Under the pieces are notes generated by a model. That model was not told the origin of the DNA, made no database searches, and saw only the letters and a list, made by a program, of their open reading frames with translations. Position numbers and translations under genes: made by a program. A stretch of 64,000 nucleotides of DNA. It comes from Actinocorallia sp. API 0066 (GTDB lineage: Bacteria; Actinomycetota; Actinomycetes; Streptosporangiales; Streptosporangiaceae). The stretch covers positions 124,001 through 188,000 of the forward strand of contig NZ_JAJLQY010000007.1 in assembly GCF_020991275.1 (NCBI RefSeq), read 5' to 3'. Of this stretch, positions 8,616 to 16,760 are shown one piece after another; position 1 is the stretch's first letter; the number at the start of each line of letters is the position of its first letter.

Positions 8616-9347
8616 ATGACAGCGCAACCCATCGTGAGAGGGAGCGACATGACGTCACAGCCCGGCGCGAACCCGCCTGACGCAGGTCAGTGGTTGTTGG
8701 ACGCGTTTCTTCGTATGGAGACCCCCCCGGGGCTGCGTGCGGAACTCATCGAAGGGGAGATCGTTGTGTCGCCCATCGGAAGCTTGTCCAACGACGGTCA
8801 GTGGTTGTTGGACGAGTTTCTGCGCCTGGAGATCCCGGAAGGGTTCCGCGCGGAGCTCCTGGACAAGGAGATCATCGTGTCGCCACCCCCGTCGGGTAGG
8901 CACGAGCGCGCGATTTCCGCGATCATCACGCAGGTGATCCGGCGGTCTGCGGTCGACATGAGCGTTTCGGGCAACCGCGGCCTGCTGCTGCCCGGGGAGC
9001 AGGGGACGGACGTCAGGCACGTCATCCCGGACGCGGTGTTCGCCCCCGAGGAACTCGACGTGTTCAACACGGACAGCTCCTGGATGGAGCCGGACGGGGT
9101 AGCCCTCGTCGTCGAGGTCACCTCGCAGCGGCCCAGAGACGACCGACTCCTCAAACACCGCGCCTACGCCCGGGCCGAGGTGCCGCTCTACCTCCTGGTG
9201 GATCGCGACACCGAGACGGCACACCTGTACAGCGAGCCAAACCCGAACACCGAGACCTACACGCAGACAGCGTCCGCGCCTTTCGGCTCCCCCCTGCCGT
9301 TCCCCGCCCCCTTCTCCTTCACCCTCGACACCTCCCGATTCGACTAA
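8616..9347 (+). CDS. Uma2 (DUF820) family PD-(D/E)xK nuclease-like protein with duplicated N-terminal segment
   Basis: 243 residues from ATG 8616, which has GGAGGAG 4 nt upstream; ATG 8649 is an alternative with a weaker site. The C-terminal part has the Uma2 core: PDAVFAPEEL, then VVEVTSQRPRDDRLLKHRAYA and VPLYLLVDRD, giving the D ... E-x-(S/T) ... K nuclease arrangement. The N-terminus contains two copies of a 37-residue unit (QWLLDAFLRMETPPG and QWLLDEFLRLEIPEG), about 20 of 29 core positions identical, encoded by a 111-bp tandem duplication. Uma2 proteins are abundant in actinomycetes and their role is not known; no partner gene is visible. Confidence 0.8.
   Translation: MTAQPIVRGSDMTSQPGANPPDAGQWLLDAFLRMETPPGLRAELIEGEIVVSPIGSLSNDGQWLLDEFLRLEIPEGFRAELLDKEIIVSPPPSGRHERAISAIITQVIRRSAVDMSVSGNRGLLLPGEQGTDVRHVIPDAVFAPEELDVFNTDSSWMEPDGVALVVEVTSQRPRDDRLLKHRAYARAEVPLYLLVDRDTETAHLYSEPNPNTETYTQTASAPFGSPLPFPAPFSFTLDTSRFD
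8685..8906 (+). repeat. 111-bp in-frame tandem duplication inside the Uma2 gene
   Basis: Unit 1 is 8685-8795 and unit 2 is 8796-8906; both open with the same 19 bases, GGTCAGTGGTTGTTGGACG. The period is exactly 37 codons. The copies have diverged at many positions, so the duplication is not recent. Confidence 0.85.
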
Positions 9348-9360
9348 CCCCGGGCGGGGG

Positions 9361-10173
9361 TCAGGCGCCCTTGAAGTTGGGGGGGCGTTTTTCGCGGAAG
9401 GCTCGGGTGCCTTCCTTGGCGTCTTCGGAGGCCATGACCGCCCAGCCGATCTCGTCCTGGAGCTTGAGGGCTTCGGCTTCGGGGAGGTGGGAGGTTTCGC
9501 GGTGGACGCGGAGGATGGCCTGGACGGACAGGGGGGCTGAGGCGGCGACGGCCTCGGCGAGTTCGAGGGCGGTCTTGAGGGCGGTGCCGGGTGGGACGAC
9601 CTTGTTGATGAGGCCCAGGGAGAGGGCTTCGGCGGGGGAGACCTCGCGGGCGGTGATGAGGATGTCCATCGCGGCGGCGTAGCCGATCTGGCGGGGCAGG
9701 CGGATGGCGCTGCCGCCCATCGGGAACAGGCCGCGGCGGGCCTCGAACAGGCCGAGGGTGGCGTTCTCGGCGACGACCCGCAGGTCCGTGCCGAGCAGGA
9801 GTTCGGTGCCGCCCGCGACGGCGTAGCCCTCGATCGCGGCGATGATCGGCTTGGTCGGGACGGCCTCCCGCAGCAGGCCCTTCCAGTGGTAGTTCTCGAT
9901 CTCGGCGGCACGCTGCCGGACCCGCTCGTCGGGGGAGGGCGTGCCCATGGCCTTGAGGTCGGCGCCCGCGCAGAAGTCGCCGCCCGCGCCGGTGAGCACC
10001 CCGACCCGTACCGACGGCTCCTCCGAGATGTAAGCGAAGGCGTCGGCCATCCCGATGAGCATGTCGCTGCTCAACGCGTTCTTGGCTTCGGGTCTGTTCA
10101 TCGTCACGATGACTGTGGGACCGTCCTGCTCCACGGTGCAGTGTGCGGTGCTGATCGGCAGCTTCTCCGGCAT
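9361..10173 (-). CDS. Enoyl-CoA hydratase, EchA19-like crotonase
   Basis: 270 residues from ATG 10173, with GAGGAG about 9 nt upstream. It has the crotonase oxyanion-hole motifs GDFCAGADLKAMG and EGYAVAGGTELLLGTD, and a C-terminus DAKEGTRAFREKRPPNFKG. The stretch LFPMGGSAIRLPRQIG and this C-terminus closely resemble mycobacterial EchA19, which hydrates sterol side-chain enoyl-CoAs in cholesterol catabolism (family knowledge, from memory). It is transcribed away from the fadD-DUF35-ltp4-ltp3-fadD operon, with two KstR-like sites between, which supports a sterol side-chain role. Acts in the cytoplasm on acyl-CoA thioesters. Confidence 0.85.
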   Translation of the reverse strand: MPEKLPISTAHCTVEQDGPTVIVTMNRPEAKNALSSDMLIGMADAFAYISEEPSVRVGVLTGAGGDFCAGADLKAMGTPSPDERVRQRAAEIENYHWKGLLREAVPTKPIIAAIEGYAVAGGTELLLGTDLRVVAENATLGLFEARRGLFPMGGSAIRLPRQIGYAAAMDILITAREVSPAEALSLGLINKVVPPGTALKTALELAEAVAASAPLSVQAILRVHRETSHLPEAEALKLQDEIGWAVMASEDAKEGTRAFREKRPPNFKGA

Positions 10174-10236
10174 CGTCAGGGCTCCTCGGGGAACGCGGGG
10201 GCGGCGCGGCGATGGCCCCTGCCCGGCGGCAATAAC

Positions 10237-10250
10237 AAGAACAGATTCTA
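10237..10250. promoter_or_regulatory. Degenerate KstR-like site, EchA side
   Basis: AAGAACAGATTCTA is a near-palindrome with two mismatches to TnnAACnnGTTnnA. It lies 64 nt upstream of the hydratase start. On its own it would be weak evidence; the second site 53 nt away and the gene content make it plausible. Confidence 0.35.
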
Positions 10251-10302
10251 GGTTCCCCTTCACCAGTACAACAAGAGAAAACATCCCCTTGCCGACTCAA
10301 AC

Positions 10303-10316
10303 TAGAACGTGATCTA
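10303..10316. promoter_or_regulatory. KstR-like operator, FadD side
   Basis: TAGAACGTGATCTA differs from the KstR consensus TnnAACnnGTTnnA at one fixed base and keeps the AGAAC/TCTA arms. It lies 58 nt upstream of the fadD start. Confidence 0.5.
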
Positions 10317-10374
10317 CTCAGGTTCTGGACTTGAGTCTCACGGCACCCCACCCCCGAGTGCAAGGGAGATGGTC

Positions 10375-11940
10375 ATGGGCACGCTGGGCTTCTGGCGGCT
10401 CGCGGAGAAGGATCCCGCGTGGATCGCCGCCGTCGACCCCGACGGCACCGAGTACACCGCGGGGGACCTGCTCGCCCGCGCGAACCGCCTCGTGCACGCG
10501 CTGCGCGGGCTCGGCCTGGCGAAGAACGACGGCGTCTGCGGCCTCGTCCCGAACGGCGTGGACGGCCTTGTGCTGTACCTGGCCGCGCTCCAGGCGGGTT
10601 GGTACTACACACCGATCAACTGGCATCTGACCGGCCCGGAGATCGGCTACATCGTCGCCGACAGCGAGGCCAAGGCGTTCTTTGTGCACGAGCGGCACGC
10701 GGCCGAGGGTGTGCGCGGCGCGGACGAGGCGGGCCTGGCGCCCGAGCGCAGGTTCGCGTTCGGCGACGTGCCCGGGTTCGTCCCGGTCGAACGCCTCACC
10801 GAGGGCCATCCGGACACCAAACCGGACGACCGCAGCAACGGCGCGACGATGCACTACACGTCCGGCACGACGGGCAGGCCGAAGGGCGTGCGCCGCACCC
10901 TCATGGGCATCGACCCGGACGACAGCGCCGAGCTGATGACGTTCCTGCTGACGTTCTTCGGCTTCACCCCGGGGATCGCGGCGGGCGGCGCCCACGAGGC
11001 CCATCTGGTGACGTCGCCGAACTACCACACGGCCGTCACCCAGTTCGGCGGCTCCGCGCTGCACATGGGCCACACCCTCGTCTATACGGACAGGTGGGAC
11101 GCCGAGGACACGCTGCGGACCATCGAGAAGTACCGGATCAGCAACACCCACATGGTGCCGACGCACTTCAAGCGGCTGCTCACGCTGCCCGAGGACGTCC
11201 GGACGCGCTACGACGTCTCGTCCATGAAGTGGGCGATCCACGCGGCCGCGCCCTGCCCGGTGCCGATCAAGAGGCAGATGATCGACTGGTGGGGCCTGTG
11301 TATCTGGGAGTACTACGCGGCAACCGAGGGCGGCGGCACGGTCGCCTCGCCCGAGGACTGGCTGAAGAACCCCGGCACGGTCGGCACCGCGTGGCCGATC
11401 TCCGAGCTGCTCGTCGTCGACGAGAACGGCGAGGAGGTGCCGCCGCGCACCCCCGGCACGATCTACATGAAGATGGCGGGCGTCCAGTTCGAGTACAAGG
11501 GCGACCCGGAGAAGACCGCCAAGGAGCGGCTGCGGGACTACTTCACGGTCGGTGACATCGGCTACCTCACCGAGGACGGCCACCTTTTCCTGTCCGACCG
11601 CAAGTCCGACATGATCATCTCGGGCGGGGCGAACATCTACCCGGCCGAGATCGAGAACGAGATCATCCTCCACCCGAAGGTCGCCGACGTCGCGGTCTTC
11701 GGCATCCCGAACGAGGAGTGGGGCGAGGAGATCAAGGCGGTCGTGGAACCGGCCGTCGGCGTCGCGCCGGACGAGGCGCTGACGGAGGAGATCTTCGCGT
11801 TCCTCAGGCCGCGCCTGTCCCGGATGAAGTGGCCTCGGACCATCGACTACACCGACGCGCTGCCCCGCGAACCCAACGGCAAGCTGCTCAAGCGCAAGCT
11901 GCGGGACCCGTACTGGGCCGACCGCGCGACCTCGATCTGA
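10375..11940 (+). CDS. Acyl-CoA ligase (ANL superfamily, FadD type)
   Basis: 521 residues. ATG 10375 has GGGAG 6 nt upstream; ATG 10369 is a near alternative. The adenylate-forming motifs are complete: YTSGTTGRPKGV (ATP phosphate loop), EYYAATEGGG, GDIGYLTEDGHLFLSDRKSD (hinge Asp and Arg) and PNGKLLKRKL with the catalytic Lys. The enzyme should activate a carboxylic acid through an acyl-AMP to its CoA thioester in the cytoplasm. The neighbours point to a sterol or other branched-chain substrate. It is first in a five-gene operon with 14-nt gap, then overlapping or nearly overlapping starts. Confidence 0.85.
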   Translation: MGTLGFWRLAEKDPAWIAAVDPDGTEYTAGDLLARANRLVHALRGLGLAKNDGVCGLVPNGVDGLVLYLAALQAGWYYTPINWHLTGPEIGYIVADSEAKAFFVHERHAAEGVRGADEAGLAPERRFAFGDVPGFVPVERLTEGHPDTKPDDRSNGATMHYTSGTTGRPKGVRRTLMGIDPDDSAELMTFLLTFFGFTPGIAAGGAHEAHLVTSPNYHTAVTQFGGSALHMGHTLVYTDRWDAEDTLRTIEKYRISNTHMVPTHFKRLLTLPEDVRTRYDVSSMKWAIHAAAPCPVPIKRQMIDWWGLCIWEYYAATEGGGTVASPEDWLKNPGTVGTAWPISELLVVDENGEEVPPRTPGTIYMKMAGVQFEYKGDPEKTAKERLRDYFTVGDIGYLTEDGHLFLSDRKSDMIISGGANIYPAEIENEIILHPKVADVAVFGIPNEEWGEEIKAVVEPAVGVAPDEALTEEIFAFLRPRLSRMKWPRTIDYTDALPREPNGKLLKRKLRDPYWADRATSI

Positions 11941-11954
11941 GCCTGGAGTCCTCT

Positions 11955-12884
11955 TTGCCCACCAACCACGCACTGGAGTTCCCGGGCGGCTACACCCGCT
12001 CGGTCGGGCCGGTCATCGGGCGGTTCCTGTCGGAGCTGCGGGACGGGCGGCTCGTCGGCGTCCGGGCCGGATCCGGCCGGGTGATCTTCCCGCCGCTGGA
12101 GTACGACCCGGACAACGGGCACGCGGTCACCGACGAGTACGTCGAGGTCGGCCCGTCCGGGACGGTCGAGTCGTTCGCCTGGGTCGGCGAGCCGCTGCCG
12201 TCGCATCCGCTGGACCGGCCGTTCGCCTGGGCGCTGGTCCGCCCGGACGGCGCGGACACCGCGATCCTGCACGTCCTGGACGTCGGGGAGTACGAGCGCG
12301 GCGCGGCCCCGCCGAAACGGTTGAAGCCGGGCCTGCGGGTGCGGCCGAGGTACCGGGCCGCCGCCGAGCGCAGGGGCGACATCTCCGACATCGAGGCGTT
12401 CCAGCCCGAGGTCACGATGATCACCGCGCCGTCCCGGCTGGAGTACGACCTGAAGCCCGGCCGCGCGCTCGACCGGTTTCTCGAAGGCGTCTCCGAGGGA
12501 CGGATCCTCGGGCACCGCTGCCCGGTCTGCCGGAAGGTCATGGTGCCGATGAAGGGCCTGTGCCCGAAGGACGGCGTGCCGACGACCGAGGAGGTCGAGG
12601 TCGCCGACACCGGGACCGTCACCACCTTCGCCGTCAACAACCTGCCCGACCCGCGCGCCCCGCAGGTGCCGTTCGTCTCGGCCTACGTGCTGCTGGACGG
12701 CGCGGACGTGGCGATGGTCGCGCTCGTCTCGGGGCTGCCCGCCGACCAGGTCCGGATGGGCATGCGGGTGCGCGCCCTGTGGAAGCCCCGCGAGGAGTGG
12801 GGACGGACCATCACGAACATCCGGTGGTTCGAGCCCATCGACGAGCCCGACGTCCCCTTCGACCGCATCGCGGAGTACATGTGA
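11955..12884 (+). CDS. DUF35 OB-fold/Zn-ribbon protein, partner of Ltp thiolases
   Basis: 309 residues from TTG 11955 (GGAG 6 nt upstream). The C-terminal half has a rubredoxin-like zinc ribbon, HRCPVCRKVMVPMKGLCPKDG, and an OB fold ending in MGMRVRALWKPREEWG; the N-terminal half is a second OB-like domain. Proteins of this kind (DUF35, e.g. Rv3521 and ChsH2) bind thiolase-like lipid-transfer proteins and form the acyl-CoA site of steroid aldolases. The gene stops inside the start of ltp4 (ATGTGA), so translation is coupled. Length and order match Rv3521-Rv3522-Rv3523 from memory. Confidence 0.85.
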   Translation: MPTNHALEFPGGYTRSVGPVIGRFLSELRDGRLVGVRAGSGRVIFPPLEYDPDNGHAVTDEYVEVGPSGTVESFAWVGEPLPSHPLDRPFAWALVRPDGADTAILHVLDVGEYERGAAPPKRLKPGLRVRPRYRAAAERRGDISDIEAFQPEVTMITAPSRLEYDLKPGRALDRFLEGVSEGRILGHRCPVCRKVMVPMKGLCPKDGVPTTEEVEVADTGTVTTFAVNNLPDPRAPQVPFVSAYVLLDGADVAMVALVSGLPADQVRMGMRVRALWKPREEWGRTITNIRWFEPIDEPDVPFDRIAEYM

Positions 12885-13924
12885 AAGACATCGCGATCGT
12901 CGCGTTCGCCCAGACGCGGCACAGCGCCGAGGACACCGGGCTCGCTGAGACCGAGATGCTGCTCCCGCTCATCTCGGGCGTCAAGGAGCAGGTCGGGATC
13001 TCCCGGTTCGGCTTCACCTGCTCCGGCTCCAACGACTACCTGCAGGGCGCGCCGTTCTCGTTCGTGTCCGCGCTGGACGCCGTCGGGGCCTGGCCGCCGA
13101 TCTCCGAGAGCCACGTCGAGATGGACGGCGCGTGGGCGCTGTACGAGGCGTGGGTCAAGATGCAGTACTCCGACGAGGTGGACACCGCGCTCGTCTACGG
13201 GTTCGGCAAGCCGTCGCAGGGGTCGCTGCGCGAGATCATGTCACGGGGCTACGACCCCTACTATCTCGCTCCGCTCGGCGTGGACTCCGTCTCCATGGCG
13301 GCGCTCCAGGCACGTGCCTATCTGACCCGCTCGGGTGCCAAGGAAGGCGACCTGACGGCTGTCGCGGCCCGCTCCCGCGCCGCCGGAAGGAACAACCCCT
13401 ACGCGCTGCACCTTGACGAGCCTTCGCCGGACGCGCCCTATGACGTCGCGCCTCTACGGGCCCATGACGTCGCCCCGGAAGCCGACGGCGCCGCTGTCGT
13501 CGTCCTGGCTACGGGCGACAGGGTCGCGGAGATCTCCGCCCGGACGGGTCTGAAGCCCGCGTGGATCCGGGGCATCGACCACCGGGCCGACCCGCACTCG
13601 CCCGGCGTCCGCGACCTGTCGGTGTCGCCGTCCGCGCGGCTCGCGGGCGCGAAGGCGGGCGCGACCGGCGTCGAGGTGGCCGAGCTGCACGTGCAGTTCA
13701 GCCACGAGGAGCTGATCCTGCGCGAGGCGCTCGACCTCGGCGACGACGTGCTGGTGAACCCGTCGGGCGGGCCGCTGTCGGCCAACCCGGTGATGGCCGC
13801 CGGGCTCGTCCGGATCGGCGAGGCCGCCGCCCGCATCCACCGCGGCGAGAACCGCCGCACCCTGGGCCACGCCACCAGCGGCCCGTGCCTACAGCAGAAC
13901 CTCGTCGCCGTCCTGGAGGGCTGA
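12881..13924 (+). CDS. ltp4: Ltp4-like thiolase-fold lipid-transfer protein
   Basis: 347 residues from GTG 12881, overlapping the DUF35 stop. The sequence follows Ltp4 closely in its landmarks: IAIVAFAQ at the N-terminus, SESHVEMDGAWALYEAW in the middle and GHATSGPCLQQNLVAVLEG at the end. A Cys is present in the nucleophile region (FTCSGSNDY). In Rhodococcus rhodochrous, ltp3 and ltp4 are needed for degradation of C24-branched sterol side chains; that role is carried over here by similarity. Probably works as a heteromeric complex with DUF35 and Ltp3 and cleaves a C-C bond of the side-chain CoA ester. Confidence 0.85.
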   Translation: MKDIAIVAFAQTRHSAEDTGLAETEMLLPLISGVKEQVGISRFGFTCSGSNDYLQGAPFSFVSALDAVGAWPPISESHVEMDGAWALYEAWVKMQYSDEVDTALVYGFGKPSQGSLREIMSRGYDPYYLAPLGVDSVSMAALQARAYLTRSGAKEGDLTAVAARSRAAGRNNPYALHLDEPSPDAPYDVAPLRAHDVAPEADGAAVVVLATGDRVAEISARTGLKPAWIRGIDHRADPHSPGVRDLSVSPSARLAGAKAGATGVEVAELHVQFSHEELILREALDLGDDVLVNPSGGPLSANPVMAAGLVRIGEAAARIHRGENRRTLGHATSGPCLQQNLVAVLEG

Positions 13925-13927
13925 GCC

Positions 13928-15085
13928 ATGGGCAACCCCTGCGCGATCATCGGGATCGGCCAGACCCGCTACCAGACCAAACGCCTCGACGTGTCCATCG
14001 CGGGCCTCCTCCGCGAGGCGGCCGTGCGCGCGCTTGAGGACGCCGACCTTACGTGGGACGACATCGACTGCGTCGTCATCGGCAAGGCCCCCGACATGTT
14101 CGAGGGCGTCATGATGCCCGAGGCGTACCTCGCCGACGCGCTCGGCGCCGCGGGCAAACCCGTCATGCGGGTGCACACCGCCGGATCGGTCGGCGGCTCG
14201 ACCGCGATCGTCGCCGCGAGCATGATCCAGTCGGGCGTGCACCAGCGGGTGCTCACCATCGCCTGGGAGAAGCAGTCCGAGTCGAACGCGACGTGGGCGC
14301 TGACCGTGGGCGGCCCGCACAGCACGTCGCTCGTCGTCGGCGCGGGCGGCTACTTCGCCCCGCACATCCGTGCCTACATCCGCAGATCGGGCGCACCCGA
14401 CCATGTCGGGACGCTCGTCGCGGTGAAGGACAGGGAGAACGCGCTGCGCAACCCCTACGCGCACCTCCGCATCCCGGGCATCTCCCGCGAGATGGTCGAG
14501 AGCACCCCGATGCTGTGGGAACCGATCCGCTACCTGGAGACCTGCCCGTCGTCCGACGGCGCGTGCGCCATGGTCCTCGCCAGCGAGGACGCCGCCCGGC
14601 GCGCCCCCAACAAGCCCGCCTGGGTGCACGGGACGGCGATGCGGTCGGAACCCATCTTCTTCGCGGGCCGCGACACCGTGAACCCGCAGGGCGGCAAGGA
14701 CTGTGCCGCCGACGTGTACCGCCAGGCCGGAATCACCGACCCCAGGTCCGAACTCGACGTCGCCGAGGTGTACGTCCCGTTCTCCTGGTACGAGCCGATG
14801 TGGCTGGAGAACCTCGGGTTCTGCGGCGAGGGCGAGGGCTGGAAGCTCACCGAGGCGGGCGCGACCGCGCTCGACGGGGACATCCCGTGGAACGCCTCGG
14901 GCGGCGTCCTGTCGTCCAACCCGATCGGCGCGTCGGGCATGATCCGGTTCGCCGAGGCCGCGCTCCAGGTGCGCGGGATGGCGGGCGAACACCAGGTCGA
15001 GGGCGCGCGGCGCGCGCTCGGCCACGCCTACGGGGGAGGCGCCCAGTTCTTCGCGATGTGGATCGTCGGAAGCGAGAAGCCATGA
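13928..15085 (+). CDS. ltp3: Ltp3-like thiolase-fold aldolase
   Basis: 385 residues, starting 3 nt after the ltp4 stop. Landmarks match Ltp3: GKAPDMFEGVMMPEAYLAD, RVHTAGSVGGSTAIVAAS, ENLGFCGEGEGWKLTEAG and a final ALGHAYGGGAQFF. The usual thiolase nucleophile Cys position reads A-G-S (HTAGSVGG), so Claisen-type thiolysis is unlikely and a retro-aldol reaction, as in Ltp2-type enzymes, is the better inference. Works with the neighbouring DUF35 protein. The stop overlaps the start of the next fadD by 4 nt (ATGA). Confidence 0.88.
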   Translation: MGNPCAIIGIGQTRYQTKRLDVSIAGLLREAAVRALEDADLTWDDIDCVVIGKAPDMFEGVMMPEAYLADALGAAGKPVMRVHTAGSVGGSTAIVAASMIQSGVHQRVLTIAWEKQSESNATWALTVGGPHSTSLVVGAGGYFAPHIRAYIRRSGAPDHVGTLVAVKDRENALRNPYAHLRIPGISREMVESTPMLWEPIRYLETCPSSDGACAMVLASEDAARRAPNKPAWVHGTAMRSEPIFFAGRDTVNPQGGKDCAADVYRQAGITDPRSELDVAEVYVPFSWYEPMWLENLGFCGEGEGWKLTEAGATALDGDIPWNASGGVLSSNPIGASGMIRFAEAALQVRGMAGEHQVEGARRALGHAYGGGAQFFAMWIVGSEKP

Positions 15086-16656
15086 CCCTCTTCCAACACG
15101 CCGACCTGTTCGAGGGCGTCGCCGACGCCCTGCCGGACCGGCTCGCCGTCATCTGCGGCGACGACCGCCTGACCTTCGCCGAACTCGACAGGGCCGCCAA
15201 CCGGCTCGCGCACGCGCTGGCCGCCGACGGCGTCCGGCCGGGGCAGCACGTCGGCATGCAGCTCTACAACGGGATCGAGTACGTGACCGCGCTCGTCGCG
15301 GTGATGAAGATCCGCGCGGTGCCGGTGAACGTCAACTACCGGTACGTCGAGAACGAACTCCGCTACCTCTACGACGACTCCGACATCGTCGCGCTGCTGT
15401 TCGACACCGAGTTCGACGAGCGGGTCGCCGCCGTCGCGCCCGAGGCGGCCAAGCTGCGGCGGCTCGTCGCGGTCGGCGGGCCGACGACGGTGCCGGGCGC
15501 CGTCGAGTACGGCGCGTTCGTCGCCGACCAGTCCGACGCGCGCGACTTCCCGCCGCGCGGCGAGGACGACCACTACGTCATCTACACCGGCGGCACGACC
15601 GGGATGCCCAAGGGCGTCATCTGGACGGCGAAGAACATCCTGTGGGGCTTCGCCAACCCGACCTACGAGCCGCCCAAGACGCCCGAAGGCTGGGTCGCGC
15701 ACGCCGCGAACAGCGGGCAGCTCATCATGATGGCCGTCGCGCCGCTCATGCACGGCGCCGCCCAGGTCGGCATGTGGATCGGCTGGTGGATCGGCGCGAC
15801 CATGGTGTTCGTCCGCAAGTTCGAGGCCGACACCGTGTGGCGGGCCATCGAGCGGGAGAAGGTCAACTCGCTGACGATCACCGGCGACGCCATGGCCATC
15901 CCGATGGCGGACGCGCTGGAGCAGAACAGCTACGACCTGTCCGCCCTGTTCGCCTATGTCTCGACAGGGGCGATCATGACGGGCGCGGTGGCGGCCCGGC
16001 TCCAGGCACTCCTGCCGAACGTGATCATCATGGACCGGTTCGGCTCCACCGAGTCCGGCTCGACCGCGCAGGCCACACCCGGATCGTCACCCGAGAAGGG
16101 GCTGCGGTTCGCGCCGGACGCGCCCGACATCGCCGTCCTGGACGACGACCTCCAGCCCGTCAAGGCCGGATCGGGCGTCATCGGGCAGGTCGCGCGCAGC
16201 GGGTACATCGCGTCCGGCTACTACAAGGACGCCGAGAAGACCGCCAAGACCTTCCCCGTGGTGGACGGGCGGCGCTGGCTGCTCACCGGCGACCTCGCGA
16301 CGGTCGAGGACGACGGAACGATCGCCGTCTACGGGCGCGGCTCGCAGGCCATCAACACCGGCGGCGAGAAGGTGTTCCCGGAGGAGGTCGAGGCCGTGCT
16401 GAAGACCCATCCGGGGGTGTTCGACGCGCTCGTCACCGCGATCCCGGACTCGCGGTTCGGCTCGCGGGTGGCGGCCGTCGTCCAGTTGCGGGCGGGCGCC
16501 ACCACCGAATCCGACCTGGACGCCCACTGCCGCTCCCTCCTGTCGGGCTACAAGGTGCCGCGCACCTACGCGTTCGTGCCGGAGATGCGCCGTTCGCCCG
16601 CCGGGAAGGCCGACTACCGCTGGGCCAAGGAGACCGCCGCCAACGCGGCGGGCTGA
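15082..16656 (+). CDS. FadD19-like steroid/acyl-CoA ligase
   Basis: 524 residues. Motifs in order: VIYTGGTTGMPKGVIW (ATP loop), FGSTESGS, LTGDLATVEDDGTIAVYGRG (hinge region) and RSPAGKADYRWAKE with the catalytic Lys. The N-terminus (ALPDRLAVICGDDRLTFAEL) and the SPAGKxDYRWAKE ending are like FadD19, the C24-sterol side-chain CoA ligase of rhodococci and mycobacteria. With Ltp3/Ltp4 encoded immediately upstream, it probably activates the oxidised sterol side chain. Last gene of the operon; a perfect 12-bp stem lies 7 nt downstream. Confidence 0.85.
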   Translation: MTLFQHADLFEGVADALPDRLAVICGDDRLTFAELDRAANRLAHALAADGVRPGQHVGMQLYNGIEYVTALVAVMKIRAVPVNVNYRYVENELRYLYDDSDIVALLFDTEFDERVAAVAPEAAKLRRLVAVGGPTTVPGAVEYGAFVADQSDARDFPPRGEDDHYVIYTGGTTGMPKGVIWTAKNILWGFANPTYEPPKTPEGWVAHAANSGQLIMMAVAPLMHGAAQVGMWIGWWIGATMVFVRKFEADTVWRAIEREKVNSLTITGDAMAIPMADALEQNSYDLSALFAYVSTGAIMTGAVAARLQALLPNVIIMDRFGSTESGSTAQATPGSSPEKGLRFAPDAPDIAVLDDDLQPVKAGSGVIGQVARSGYIASGYYKDAEKTAKTFPVVDGRRWLLTGDLATVEDDGTIAVYGRGSQAINTGGEKVFPEEVEAVLKTHPGVFDALVTAIPDSRFGSRVAAVVQLRAGATTESDLDAHCRSLLSGYKVPRTYAFVPEMRRSPAGKADYRWAKETAANAAG

Positions 16657-16662
16657 ACCGCA

Positions 16663-16693
16663 CGCGGGCCCGTCCTCGGGCGACGGGCCCGCG
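16663..16693 (+). terminator. Hairpin terminator after the ltp operon
   Basis: CGCGGGCCCGTC at 16663-16674 pairs perfectly with GACGGGCCCGCG at 16682-16693, with a 7-nt loop. No T-run follows, so it may be an actinomycete-type I-shaped terminator. Confidence 0.7.
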
Positions 16694-16760
16694 CGCACCT
16701 TCCCTGGCCTGGGGGAGCTCTCGGCGGCGTCGGGTTGTCGAGCGTCTGTCCCGCGTGTGG

